64,000 nucleotides of DNA from DATLLN01 sp963809205 (GTDB lineage Bacteria; Actinomycetota; Thermoleophilia; Gaiellales; JAICJC01), in assembly GCA_963809205.1 (NCBI GenBank), contig CAWEIS010000004.1, positions 310,001 to 374,000 on the forward strand, written 5' to 3'. Both the position numbers and the translations under genes were made by a program. The notes beneath the pieces are model-generated. The model was not told the origin of the DNA. It made no database searches and saw nothing but the letters and a program-made list of their open reading frames with translations. Position 1 is the first letter of the stretch; each line of letters opens with the position of its first letter. This document shows, piece after piece, positions 45,576-54,008 of the stretch.

Positions 45576-45601
45576 AGCTTACCCCGCCGGCGGGTTATGC
45601 T
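45576..45601. promoter_or_regulatory. Divergent -10 boxes between the serine hydrolase and mqnE
   Basis: Minus strand: TAAGCT (45581-45576), 6 nt before the hydrolase ATG at 45569. Plus strand: TATGCT (45596-45601), 9 nt before the mqnE ATG at 45611. Start codons are 41 bp apart, so both transcripts must be almost leaderless. Confidence 0.5.
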
Positions 45602-45610
45602 CCGGCGAGC

Positions 45611-46718
45611 ATGGCAACCGCCGCCCGCCTCGATGCGCTCGCCCCGGTCCGTGAGAAGGTGCTCGCCGGCGAGCGTCTCGACCTCGACGACGGGATCGCG
45701 CTGCTGGAGTCCGACGACCTGACGCTCGCTGGGCGAGCTGGCGGACACCGCGCGCCGGCTGCGCGGCGGCACCGACGAGGTCTACTTCGTCAACAACCTG
45801 TACCTCAACCACACGAACGTGTGCCGGGTGAAGTGCAAGTTCTGCGCGTTCGCCATGACCAGCAAGCAGTCCGGCGCCTACACGTGGGACATCGGCGACC
45901 TGGTCGGCCACGCCGTCGAGGTGCACGAGCGCGAGAGCTACAGCGAGATCCACATGGTGGGCGGCGAGAGCCCGCACCTCGAGTACCGCTACTACATCGA
46001 CCTGACCCGCGCGCTTCACGAGGCGCTGCCGGACGTGCACCTCAAGCTGTTCACGGCCTCCGAGGTGCACCACATGCACAAGCTCTCGGGCAAGCCCAAG
46101 CCGGAGATTCTCGCGGAGCTCAAGGACGCGGGGCTGGGGTCGCTGCCTGGCGGCGGCGCCGAGGTGTTCGCCGACCGCGTGCGCAAGCTGATCGCCCCGG
46201 GCAAGGAGCATCCGGACGAGTGGCTCGCCACCCACCGGGCGGCCCATGCGCTGGGCATGCCGACGCACTGCACGATGCTCTACGGCCACGTCGAGAACTA
46301 CGAGGAGCGGATCGACCACCTGCTGCGGCTGCGCGACCTGCAGGACGACACCGGCGGGTTCCTGGCCTTCATCCCGCTGCCGTTCCACCCCGAGAACACC
46401 GTGTTCGAGCGGCGCGGCTGGCGGTTCTCGACCGGCGTCGACGACCTCAAGATGCAGGCCGTGTCGCGGCTGATGCTCGACAACTTCCCGAACATCAAGG
46501 CGTACTGGATCATGATCTCGACGCCGCTCGCCCAGATCGCCCTGCACTACGGGGCGAACGACATCCAGGGCACGGTGATGGAGGAGAAGATCGCGCACGC
46601 CGCCGGCGCCGTCACGCCACAGGAGGAGAAGATCTACGACCTGGTGGCGCTGATCCGCGACGCCGGCCGCACGCCCGTGCAGCGCGACTCGCTCTACAAC
46701 CCGGTGCGCCGGTTTTGA
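45611..46718 (+). CDS. mqnE: Aminofutalosine synthase (radical SAM)
   Basis: A radical-SAM enzyme of about 368 residues that joins SAM's adenosyl group to the chorismate-derived enolpyruvyl benzoate, giving aminofutalosine. The cluster ligands are in TNVCRVKCKFCAFAM (CxxxCxxC, about residues 71-78). SEIHMVGGESPHLEYRYY, LTRALHEALPDVHLKLF, SLPGGGAEVFADRVRKLI and YGHVENYEERIDHLLRLRDL are diagnostic of the MqnE/MqnC family. The first 39 residues are in another frame because of an inserted G at 45728 (ctc[g]ctg). It is coupled to mqnA by TTGA. Confidence 0.94.
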
Positions 46719-47479
46719 TCCGCCTCGGCCGGATCTCGTACGCCAACATGGCACCGGTCTTCTACGAGCTGGGCGGCGATTCGTTCGAGCAGGTGTCGGG
46801 AGTGCCGACGCAGCTCAACCGGCTGCTGCTGAACGGCGAGATCGACGTGGCGCCGATCTCCTCGATCGAGTATGCGCGCAACGCCGACCGGCTGAAGCTG
46901 CTGCCCCAGCTGTGCGTCTCGGCGGAGGGCGCCGTCGACTCGATCCAGCTGATCACCCGCAAGCCGCTGGAGCAGGTGCGGTCGGTGGCGGTGACGCCGG
47001 AGAGCGCGACGTCCGTGGTGCTGACCCGGGTGCTGCTGGGCGGCGTCGACCTGGTACCGCTCGACCAGCCGGCCGACGCCAAGATGCTGATCGGCGACGC
47101 CGCGCTGCACAGCGCCTTCGAAGACCCGACGCCGCACTACGACCTGGGCCGGCTGTGGCAGGAGCGCACCGGCCTGCCGATGGTATTCGCCGTCTGGGCC
47201 TGCCGGGAGGGCGTGGTCGAGGGACTGGAGGAGCTGGAGCGCGCGCACCTGCGGTCGCTTGCCCTGGCTCGCTCGGAGCCTGAGCGCCTTGCCCGCCGGG
47301 CGTCCGAGGAGTACGGCTGGCCGCCGGGCTTCCTGGCCAGGTACTTCGAGAAGCTGCGCTACCACTTCGGGCCGCGCGAGCGACAGGGCGCGGTGCGCTT
47401 CTTCGAGCTGGCGCACCTGGCGGGCGAGCTGGACTCCGTGCCCGAGCTCCGCTTCGTCGAGTTCGAGAAGGTAGCCTGA
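46715..47479 (+). CDS. mqnA: Chorismate dehydratase
   Basis: A 254-residue periplasmic-binding-protein-like enzyme that removes water from chorismate in the first step of the futalosine pathway. It starts IRLGRISYANMAPVFYEL, with the family's substrate region GVPTQLNRLLLNGEIDVAPI, SSIEYARN, and MLIGDAALHSAF and GLPMVFAVWACRE. The start is TTG at 46715, which overlaps the mqnE stop (TTGA); no ATG or GTG fits. The last residues end 6 bp before mqnC. Confidence 0.93.
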   Translation: MIRLGRISYANMAPVFYELGGDSFEQVSGVPTQLNRLLLNGEIDVAPISSIEYARNADRLKLLPQLCVSAEGAVDSIQLITRKPLEQVRSVAVTPESATSVVLTRVLLGGVDLVPLDQPADAKMLIGDAALHSAFEDPTPHYDLGRLWQERTGLPMVFAVWACREGVVEGLEELERAHLRSLALARSEPERLARRASEEYGWPPGFLARYFEKLRYHFGPRERQGAVRFFELAHLAGELDSVPELRFVEFEKVA

Positions 47480-47483
47480 CCGG

Positions 47484-48596
47484 ATGGCGGTCGACGTGAA
47501 GCCGGACATCGACGTCGCGGGCGTGCTGGACAAGGCGTTGTCCGGCGAGCGCATCTCGGACGACGACGCCCGGGTGCTGCTCACCTCGCGCGAGCTGGTG
47601 CGGATCGGGCGCGCCGCCCACGAGCTGCGCAACCGGCGGACGGAGCCGGGCCGGGTGACGTTCATCGTCGACCGGAACCTGAACTACACCAACGTCTGCT
47701 ACACGGATTGCAACTTCTGCGCGTTCTACCGCCGCCCCGGCGATGCCCGTGAGGGCTACGTGCTTCCGAAGCCGGTGATCTTCAAGAAGATCGAGGAGAC
47801 GATCGCCCTCGGCGGCACCGGCGTGCTGATGCAGGGCGGGCACAACCCCGATCTCGGCATCGATTGGTACGAGGACCTGTTCCGGTCGATCAAGGGGCGG
47901 TACCCGATCCACCTGCACGCGCTGTCGCCGAGCGAGGTGCAGCACATCGCCCGCAAGGACAAGCTGACCACGTCGGACACGCTCAGCCGGCTGCGCGACG
48001 CAGGCCTGGACTCGATCCCCGGCGGCGGCGCCGAGATCCTGTCCGACCGGGTGCGCCGGATCATCTCGCCCCAGAAGACGAAGTCCGAGGAGTGGCTGGG
48101 CGTGATGCGCGCCGCGCACCGCCTGGGCATGAGCACCACCGCGACGATGATGTGGGGCCACGTCGAGACGCTCGAGGAGCGGATCGATCACCTGCGCCAG
48201 ATCCGCGACCTGCAGGACGAGATGGGCGGCTTCCGCGCCTTCATCTCCTGGACATTCCAGCCGGACAACACGGAGCTGGCCGAGCAGGTAACGTGGTTCC
48301 CGACGAGCGTCGACTACCTGCGGATGCAGGCCGTTTCGCGGATCTACCTGGACAACGTCGACCACATCCAGAGCTCGTGGGTGACGCAGGGCATGAAGGT
48401 CGGGCAGGTCGCGCTGTTCTACGGCGCCGACGACCTGGGCTCGATCATGATCGAGGAGAACGTGGTGTCGGCTGCCGGGACAACGCACCGGGCGGGCGTC
48501 GAGGACTTCCTGCACACGATCCGCAACGCCGGGTTCCGGCCGTCGCAGCGCGACACGCTGTATCGCACCGTGCGGGACTACGACCTCGCCGCCTAG
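47484..48596 (+). CDS. mqnC: Dehypoxanthine futalosine cyclase (radical SAM)
   Basis: A 370-residue radical-SAM enzyme cyclising dehypoxanthine futalosine. Cluster motif NYTNVCYTDCNFCAFYRR (CxxxCxxC, about 72-79); GVLMQGGHNPDLGIDWYEDL, IHLHALSPSEVQHIARKD, SIPGGGAEILSDRVRRIISP, and FISWTFQPDNTELA follow as in characterised MqnC. ATG 47484 lies 6 nt after TAGCCT (47472-47477), so it may have its own leaderless start besides reading from mqnA. mqnB/mqnD, needed between MqnE and later steps, are not here. Confidence 0.95.
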   Translation: MAVDVKPDIDVAGVLDKALSGERISDDDARVLLTSRELVRIGRAAHELRNRRTEPGRVTFIVDRNLNYTNVCYTDCNFCAFYRRPGDAREGYVLPKPVIFKKIEETIALGGTGVLMQGGHNPDLGIDWYEDLFRSIKGRYPIHLHALSPSEVQHIARKDKLTTSDTLSRLRDAGLDSIPGGGAEILSDRVRRIISPQKTKSEEWLGVMRAAHRLGMSTTATMMWGHVETLEERIDHLRQIRDLQDEMGGFRAFISWTFQPDNTELAEQVTWFPTSVDYLRMQAVSRIYLDNVDHIQSSWVTQGMKVGQVALFYGADDLGSIMIEENVVSAAGTTHRAGVEDFLHTIRNAGFRPSQRDTLYRTVRDYDLAA

Positions 48597-48598
48597 AG

Positions 48599-49018
48599 AT
48601 GCTCCGGGTGTCCGTGACCCGTCGTTGCCCTGCTCCGCCGGAGCAGGTCTGGCCGTGGATCGCCGACCCGCACATGCACGTGCGGACGCTCCCCGACTCG
48701 GTGTCCAAGATCGAGGTGTCGGACGACGGCGACGTCGCCTGCGTGGTCACCGCGATGGGTGTCAGCGAGCCGATGATCGTTCGCGTCGTCGAGGCTGTCG
48801 AGCCCACCCGGCTGGTCGAGCGGCGGGTTGACGGCGGGCGCGAGGCGACGACGATCTTCGAGGTCGAGCCCGACGGCGACGGCAGCCTGGTCACCCTGAC
48901 CAGCGAGATCGAGGTGCCCCGGCTGATCGGCGGCATCGTCAAAGGACACGTCGAGAAGGGGCTTCGGGAGCAGCTGGAGAACCTCGACCGGCTGAGCGCG
49001 GGAGATGGCCGGGTATGA
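48599..49018 (+). CDS. SRPBCC/polyketide-cyclase-like lipid- or ligand-binding protein
   Basis: A 139-residue protein of the START/SRPBCC fold: RVSVTRRCPAPPEQVWPWIA at the start, a central sheet with VSKIEVSDDGDVACVVTAMG, TTIFEVEPDGDGSLVTLTSE and a C-terminal helix GGIVKGHVEKGLREQLENLD. These bind hydrophobic ligands; quinone-binding Coq10-type proteins share the fold. It begins 2 bp after mqnC and overlaps the next methyltransferase, so a role in quinone handling is possible but unproven. Confidence 0.82.
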   Translation: MLRVSVTRRCPAPPEQVWPWIADPHMHVRTLPDSVSKIEVSDDGDVACVVTAMGVSEPMIVRVVEAVEPTRLVERRVDGGREATTIFEVEPDGDGSLVTLTSEIEVPRLIGGIVKGHVEKGLREQLENLDRLSAGDGRV

Positions 49019-49816
49019 CCGCGGATTCGGAGTTCGATTGGGCCGCAACGCCCCAGGACGCACCGCGCATCTACCAGGACTTCCTGGTGCCGGCCAAGTT
49101 CGTGGCGCTCTCCGAGATCGTGGCTGTCGAGGCCAGAGCGGCCGAGGGCGTCCGCATGCTCGACGTGGCGTGCGGCACCGGTGTGCTCAGCCGGCGGCTG
49201 GCCGAGTCGGGGGCGTCGGTCACCGGGATCGATGCTGGCGCCGCCGATGCTGGCCGTCGCCCGGGAGCTGTCCGATGGGATTGCGTTCGTGGAGGCGAGC
49301 GCCGACGCGCTGCCGTTTCCCGACGACTCGTTCGACGTCGTCACCTGCCAGCAGGGGCTGCAGTTCTTCCCCGACCGGCCCGCCGCGGTGGCCGAGATGC
49401 GGCGGGTGCTGCGGCCGGGCGGTCGGGTGGTGATCGCGTGCTGGTGCGACGACACCCAGAGCGCGATCCTGCTGGTCGAGCAGGCGCTGCGCCGGCACGT
49501 GGGCGAGGAGGCGGCGACCATGGTGCATGGCGTGTTCGCGATCGACCGGGAGTCGGTGCTGGAGGAGCTGCTGATCGGGGCCGGGTTCGCCGACGTCGAG
49601 GTGCGCCGCGAGCCCATCGTGGCGCGCTACGTGCCGGGGCTTGGGTTCGCCGGGCGGTTCATCGCCGCCAACCCTGTCGCCGACATGTTCGCCGCCGCGC
49701 CGGCGGAGGTGCGGGCGGCGGTGGATGCCGACGTCGATGCGGCGATCCAGCCGATGCTCGACGGCGACGCCGCGGTGTGCCCGATGCCGTCGCTGATCGC
49801 GTCCGCCACCGCGTAG
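49015..49816 (+). CDS. Class I SAM-dependent methyltransferase (Methyltransf_11 type)
   Basis: A methyltransferase of about 266 residues. YQDFLVPAKFVALSEIV precedes motif I, MLDVACGTGVLSRRLAESGA, and GIDLAPPMLAVARE; DDSFDVVTCQQGLQFFPDR and RRVLRPGGRVVIACW follow. One inserted G at 49234 (gat[g]ctg) splits motif II from motif I. Its ATG overlaps the SRPBCC stop (ATGA), making it the last gene of the mqn transcript. It resembles UbiE-like enzymes, but menG is already present, so its substrate is open. Confidence 0.85.
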
Positions 49817-49823
49817 CCCTCGC

Positions 49824-50417
49824 GTGATCAGCTCCATCGCGCAGTGGGTGCAGGACCAGGTCGCGGCCAACGGCCTGCAGGCGATCTTCGTCCTGATGGT
49901 GCTGGAGAGCGCCTGCATCCCGATCCCCAGCGAGGTCACGATGATCTACGCCGGGTACCTGGTGTCGCAGGGCGACCTGGTGTTCTGGCAGGCGGTGCTG
50001 GTGGGGGCGGTCGCGAACCTGGTCGGGTCGTGGATCGCCTGGAGCGTCGGCTTCTACGGCGTCGACTACGCCCTGCTCCGCTGGGGCCACGCGCAGAAGC
50101 ACCTGGCGCAGGCCGAGCGGTGGTTCGAGCGGTACGGCGACCCGGTCGTGTTCTTCAGCCGCATGCTGCCGGTGATCCGCACGTTCATCTCGCTGCCGGC
50201 GGGAATGGCGCGGATGCCGTTCGTCCGCTTCTCCGTGCTGACCTTCCTGGGCTGCATCCCGTGGTGCATCTTCCTGGTCGCCATCGGCGACATCGCCGGG
50301 TCGAACTGGAAGACCTGGGAGGAGCGGCTGCACGTGCTCGACTACCCGGTGATCATCCTGCTGGTGGCCCTCGCGAGCTGGTGGCTACTGCGACGAAGGC
50401 GGCGGTCGGCGGAGTAG
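49824..50417 (+). CDS. DedA-family membrane protein
   Basis: A 197-residue DedA/VTT-domain protein with five to six hydrophobic segments. The diagnostic features are LESACIPIPSEVTMIYAGYL, GSWIAWSVGFYGVDYALLRW, and FFSRMLPVIRTFISLPAGMA with the essential Arg. Recent work on the family links it to recycling undecaprenyl phosphate or phosphatidylethanolamine across the membrane. GTG 49824 follows 7 bp after the methyltransferase stop. Its own TAG stop forms the -10 box TAGATT of the next gene. Confidence 0.92.
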   Translation: MISSIAQWVQDQVAANGLQAIFVLMVLESACIPIPSEVTMIYAGYLVSQGDLVFWQAVLVGAVANLVGSWIAWSVGFYGVDYALLRWGHAQKHLAQAERWFERYGDPVVFFSRMLPVIRTFISLPAGMARMPFVRFSVLTFLGCIPWCIFLVAIGDIAGSNWKTWEERLHVLDYPVIILLVALASWWLLRRRRRSAE

Positions 50418-50428
50418 ATTTCAGCGCC

Positions 50429-51540
50429 GTGCCGGTGCCTCTGATGGACATCCGCGGCCAGTACGCCGACCTGCTCCCGGAGATCAAGCAGCTCGTCTGC
50501 GACGTCATCGACTCGGGGAGGTTCATCCTGGGTCCCAACGTCCGCGCGCTCGAGTCGGAGTTCGCGGCGACGATCGGCTACGGCGAGGCCGTCGCGGTGG
50601 CGAACGGCACGGACGCCCTGGAGCTGTCGCTGCAGGCGCTGGGCGTCGGCCGCGACGACGAGGTGATCACGACGCCGTACACGTTCTACGCGACGGCCGA
50701 GGCGATCGCCCGCACGGGGGCGACGCCTGTGTTCGCCGACATCGACCCGGACACGTTCTGCCTCGACCCGGCCGCCGCCGAGCAGGCGATCACCGAGCGG
50801 ACGCGGGCGATCATCCCGGTGCACATCTTCGGCCAGCCCGCCGATCTGCCCGCCTTCCGCGACATCGCCGACCGCCACGGTCTGGCGCTGATCGAGGACG
50901 CCGCCCAGGCGATCGGCTCGACGGTCGACGGCTACCAGGCGGGCTCGTTCGGCGACGCCGCGACGTTCTCGTTCTTCCCCACCAAGAACCTGCCTGCGAT
51001 GGGCGACGGCGGCATGGTGATGGCCGCCACCGAGGAGGTCGCCGAGCGGCTGCGGATGCTGCGCTTCCACGGCTCGCGCGACAAGCAGACGTTCAGCTAC
51101 GTCGGCGTCAACTCGCGGCTCGACGAGATGCAGGCGACGATCGTCCGCCGGCTGCTGCGCGAGGTCGCCGGCCTGGAACGACGGCCGCCGCGGCGCCGCC
51201 GACCGCTACCGCGCGCTGGGCCTCGGTGAGTCGGTCGACGTTGCCCGTCGAGGCGGAGAGCCGTCAGCACGTCTACCACCTCTACGTCGTCCGCTCGCCG
51301 GAGCGCGACGCGGTCGCCCGGCGGCTGAAGGATGCCGGGATCGGCGCCGGGGTCTACTACGCGACGCCGCTCCACCTGCAGCCGGTGTTCGCGCACCTCG
51401 GCCACCGCGAGGGCAGCTTCCCGAACGCCGAGCGCGCGTCCCATGAGGGGCTGGCGCTGCCGATGTTCCCGACGCTCTCCGAGCAGCAGCAGCGTGAGGT
51501 GGTCGACGCAGTCCGCGCCGCCGCGCCGGCCGCTGCCTGA
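50429..51540 (+). CDS. DegT/DnrJ/EryC1 PLP-dependent sugar aminotransferase
   Basis: A sugar-nucleotide aminotransferase of about 369 residues. VPLMDIRGQYADLLPEIKQL, GRFILGPNVRALESEFAA, VANGTDALELSLQALGVG, FFPTKNLPAMGDGG (PLP lysine, about 188) and NSRLDEMQATIVRRLL are all typical. It would aminate a 3- or 4-keto-sugar for a surface glycan. Two one-base insertions near 51173 and 51242 move the C-terminal part through two frames. TAGATT at 50415-50420 is 8 nt before GTG 50429, which I take as start in place of the ATG at 50444. Confidence 0.88.
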
Positions 51541-52550
51541 TGCGCGTCTGGGTCGACCTCACCAACTCGCCCCACGTCCCGATCTTCGCTCCGCTGATCC
51601 GGCGCATGCAGGCGCGCGGGTGGGACGTGGCGGTCACCGCCCGCCGGTTCGCGCAGACGATCGAGCTGCTCGAGCTGCACAGGATCGAGCACACGGTGGT
51701 CGGCCATCACGGCGGCGGCTCCCGCCTGGGCAAGGCGCGCGCCGCGGGCGGCCGCGTCGCCGCGATGCTGCAGTTCGGCCGCCGCGGGCGGTTCGACGCG
51801 GCGATCGCCCACGGGTCGACCGACCTGCCGATGGCCTGCCTGGCGCTGCGGGTGCCGAACACGACGATGTTCGACTACGAGTTCGCGCGGCTCCAGCACT
51901 CGCTCAACTGCCGGCTGGCGAACCGCGTGCTGATGCCCGACGCGATCCCGGCAGCCCGCGTCCGTGAGTACGGTGCCCGCCCGCAGAAGCTGGTCACCTA
52001 TCCGGGGCTGAAGGAGGAGTACTACCTCGCGGATTTCGAGCCCGACCTGGCCGTGCCCGCGGCGCTCGGACTCGACGGCTCGAAGATCGGCATCGTCCTG
52101 CGGCCGCCGGCCGACGTCGCGCTCTACCACCGGTTCGAGAACCCGCTGTTCGACGAGCTGCTCGGCAGCCTGGGCGCGCGCGACGACCTGCGTGCGGTGG
52201 TGCTGCCGAGGACGCCCGAGCAGGCGGCGCGGATCCGGGGCCTGGCGCTGCCGTCGGTGCTGGTGCCCGACGGCGCTATCGACGGGCAGAGCCTGCTGGC
52301 CGGCGCCGACCTCGTGGTCAGCGCGGGCGGCACCATGAACCGCGAGGCGGTCGTCCTGGGGACGCCCGTCTACACGACCTTCGCCGGCCGGCTGGGCGGC
52401 GTCGATGAGCGGCTGATCGAGCAGGGGCGGCTGCGGCCGCTGCACGCCGTGGACGAACTGGTGCTGGAGCGCAAGTCGGGCCTCACCGCCGAGCGCCGGC
52501 GCCGCAACCCCGACCGGCTGATCGACCTCGCCTTCCAGGGCCTCATATAA
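51540..52550 (+). CDS. DUF354-family (UDP-GlcNAc epimerase-like fold) protein
   Basis: A 336-residue protein of the DUF354 family, related in fold to GT-B glycosyltransferases and MurG-like enzymes. It begins MRVWVDLTNSPHVPIFAPL and has DAAIAHGSTDLPMACLALRV, TMFDYEFARLQHSLNCRLAN, YPGLKEEYYLADFEPDL and DLVVSAGGTMNREAVVLGTP. The function is unknown but it is commonly found in polysaccharide loci of archaea and bacteria, as here. Its ATG shares a base with the aminotransferase stop. It is followed directly by a LysR-type regulator. Confidence 0.86.
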   Translation: MRVWVDLTNSPHVPIFAPLIRRMQARGWDVAVTARRFAQTIELLELHRIEHTVVGHHGGGSRLGKARAAGGRVAAMLQFGRRGRFDAAIAHGSTDLPMACLALRVPNTTMFDYEFARLQHSLNCRLANRVLMPDAIPAARVREYGARPQKLVTYPGLKEEYYLADFEPDLAVPAALGLDGSKIGIVLRPPADVALYHRFENPLFDELLGSLGARDDLRAVVLPRTPEQAARIRGLALPSVLVPDGAIDGQSLLAGADLVVSAGGTMNREAVVLGTPVYTTFAGRLGGVDERLIEQGRLRPLHAVDELVLERKSGLTAERRRRNPDRLIDLAFQGLI

Positions 52551-52561
52551 GCTCTGCTTAT
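52547..52561. promoter_or_regulatory. LysR-type T-N11-A dyad before the lysR gene
   Basis: ATAAGC (52547-52552), TCT, GCTTAT (52556-52561) form a perfect 6-bp dyad immediately before the GTG at 52563. The inner TAAGCTCTGCTTA matches the T-N11-A pattern of LysR-family sites. The left arm overlaps the upstream stop codon. It is placed for autorepression. Confidence 0.55.
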
Positions 52562-52562
52562 C

Positions 52563-53517
52563 GTGGAGCTGCGCCAGCTGGAAACCCTCGCCGCGGTGGC
52601 CGACCGCGGCTCGTTCTCGTCGGCCGCGGAGGCGCTCGGCATCAGCCAGCCCGCCGTCAGCCAGCAGATCCAGACGCTGGAGCGCGACATCGGCTCCCCG
52701 CTGATCGACCGCTCGGGCCGCCGCGCCGCGACTCACGGAGCGGGGCGAGGTGGTGCTCCGGCACGCCCGCCGGCTGCTGGCGGCTCGCGACGAGCTGGCC
52801 CGCGAGCTGGCCGACCAGGACGGCGAGCTGGCCGGCCACCTGGTCGTCGGCTCGAGCACCGGCCTCGGCGAGCACGTCCTGCCGCCGCTGCTGGGCGGGT
52901 TCCGCGAGCTCCATCCGGCGGTCTCGGTGACGCTCCGGGTCGAGGTCACAGTGACGGTGATCGACCGCGTGCTGGAGCGCGAGCTGGAGCTCGGCGTCGT
53001 CGGCGCCACGCGCGCCAACCGCGCCCTGGTCTACGAGCCGTTCCTGCCGCGACCGGATCGTGCTGGCCGTCCCGGCCGGCCACCGGTTCGCGGGCCGCAC
53101 CATCGGCGCTCGACGAGCTGGTCGGCCGAGCCGCTGATCGTGATGCAGGCGGGCGCCGGCGTGCGCACCGTCATCGAGGACGAGCTGCGCCGCGCCGGCG
53201 TGCGCGCGCGCGACCTGCGGATCGCGATGGAGATGGGGCTGCAGGAGTCGGCGAAGGCGGCGGTCGAGGCGGGGTACGGCGTCTCGTTCCTGTCGTCGCT
53301 GGCGCTCGACCGCGAGCTGCGGCTGGGCACGCTGGCGACGGCCGAGGTCGACGGCATCGACCCGGTGCGCGAGTTCTCGACGGTGCGCCCGGCGCACACG
53401 CCCCCCGGCCGGCTGGTCGAGGCGTTCCTCGCGTACTGCCGCGACACGCTCGGCATGCCCGGCCGGGGCGGCGGCGCGCAGGGCGCGACCACCCCGGCCG
53501 GTCGAATCCCCGGCTAG
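52563..53517 (+). CDS. LysR-family transcriptional regulator
   Basis: A LysR regulator of about 317 residues. The N-terminal HTH is clear: ELRQLETLAAVADRGSFSSA, AEALGISQPAVSQQIQTLER. The effector domain has GHLVVGSSTGLGEHVLPPLL, EPLIVMQAGAGVRTVIEDEL and EAGYGVSFLSSLALDRELRL. Three insertions near 52728, 53046 and 53104 break the frame. GTG 52563 follows the dyad described above. LysR regulators usually control a divergent gene; here the upstream gene is co-directional, so the target is not evident. Its stop overlaps the end of the small convergent gene at 53514. Confidence 0.88.
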
Positions 53518-53672
53518 GCCGCGTCCCTCAGGTCACGCGCGCCCGGCGGCCGGGGCGAATCGTCACGGAAGTACCAGGCCAGGAGGCGCTGGATGTCGAC
53601 CGTGCCGGTCTCATCTGGCTGATCACTGGGCGCCGGCGAAACCTCGGGCGCCTGTTCCTCGAACGTGCTCAT
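53514..53672 (-). CDS. Putative small acidic protein (52 aa)
   Basis: A short open frame of 52 codons, not in any family I know. It starts MSTFEEQAPEVSPAPSDQP, continues with an acidic Pro-rich stretch, has one short amphipathic piece (VDIQRLLAWYFRDD) and a basic-acidic end. About four fifths of its codons end in G or C, as in neighbouring genes, and its stop codon abuts the convergent LysR stop. No good ribosome site is seen before ATG 53672; the nearest TANNNT box (TAGGTT) lies some 55 nt upstream. It could be genuine or chance; the plus strand is also open here. Confidence 0.4.
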   Translation of the reverse strand: MSTFEEQAPEVSPAPSDQPDETGTVDIQRLLAWYFRDDSPRPPGARDLRDAA

Positions 53673-53744
53673 CACGGAACAGCATCGGAGAAACGCGTCT
53701 CGGAGCGGGACCCCGGGATGGGGAATCGAACCTACCGTGAAGGG

Positions 53745-54008
53745 TTAGGCGGATTCACCCAACCAGCTGTCCAGGTCGCTCCAGTAGCTGGATCGCAGGG
53801 CGTCGGACAGGCGCGGATCGGTGTGATCGGGGTTGAAGACGTTGCGCGTGACGTCGGCGCAGACCTCGACCTCCGACAGCCGCACGTTCCCCAGCGCGAC
53901 GACGACGTCGCTGGGCAGCTGCAGCTCGTCCGCGGTGTAGTGCTTGAACAGCAGGTCCGGGGCGCGCTCCATCAGATCGGGCCAGTCCGGGCACGAGCGG
54001 GTCGCCAT
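53745..54008 (-). CDS. Hypothetical protein (87 aa)
   Basis: Not recognised. An 87-residue soluble protein, MATRSCPDWPDLMERAPD at the start, two short hydrophobic strands (LPSDVVVALGNVRLSEVEVC) and a Trp-rich end, SSYWSDLDSWLGESA. It starts directly after the stop of the chain-length regulator-like gene and is likely its operon partner. The 230-bp gap to the LysR stop holds the small frame at 53514 and a CCCC-ATCCC-GGGG hairpin that might terminate this transcript. Confidence 0.5.
   Translation of the reverse strand: MATRSCPDWPDLMERAPDLLFKHYTADELQLPSDVVVALGNVRLSEVEVCADVTRNVFNPDHTDPRLSDALRSSYWSDLDSWLGESA

Noticed and set aside
53495..53520. A second T-loop-like GGTCGAATCCCCGG at the end of lysR
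   Set aside because: It encodes the LysR C-terminus, lacks the TTC of a T-loop and has no other tRNA arms.
53700..53745. A tRNA or tmRNA end, from GGTTCGATTCC on the minus strand near 53720-53735
   Set aside because: The bases flanking the apparent T-loop cannot form a T-stem, and no acceptor, anticodon or D arm is found nearby.
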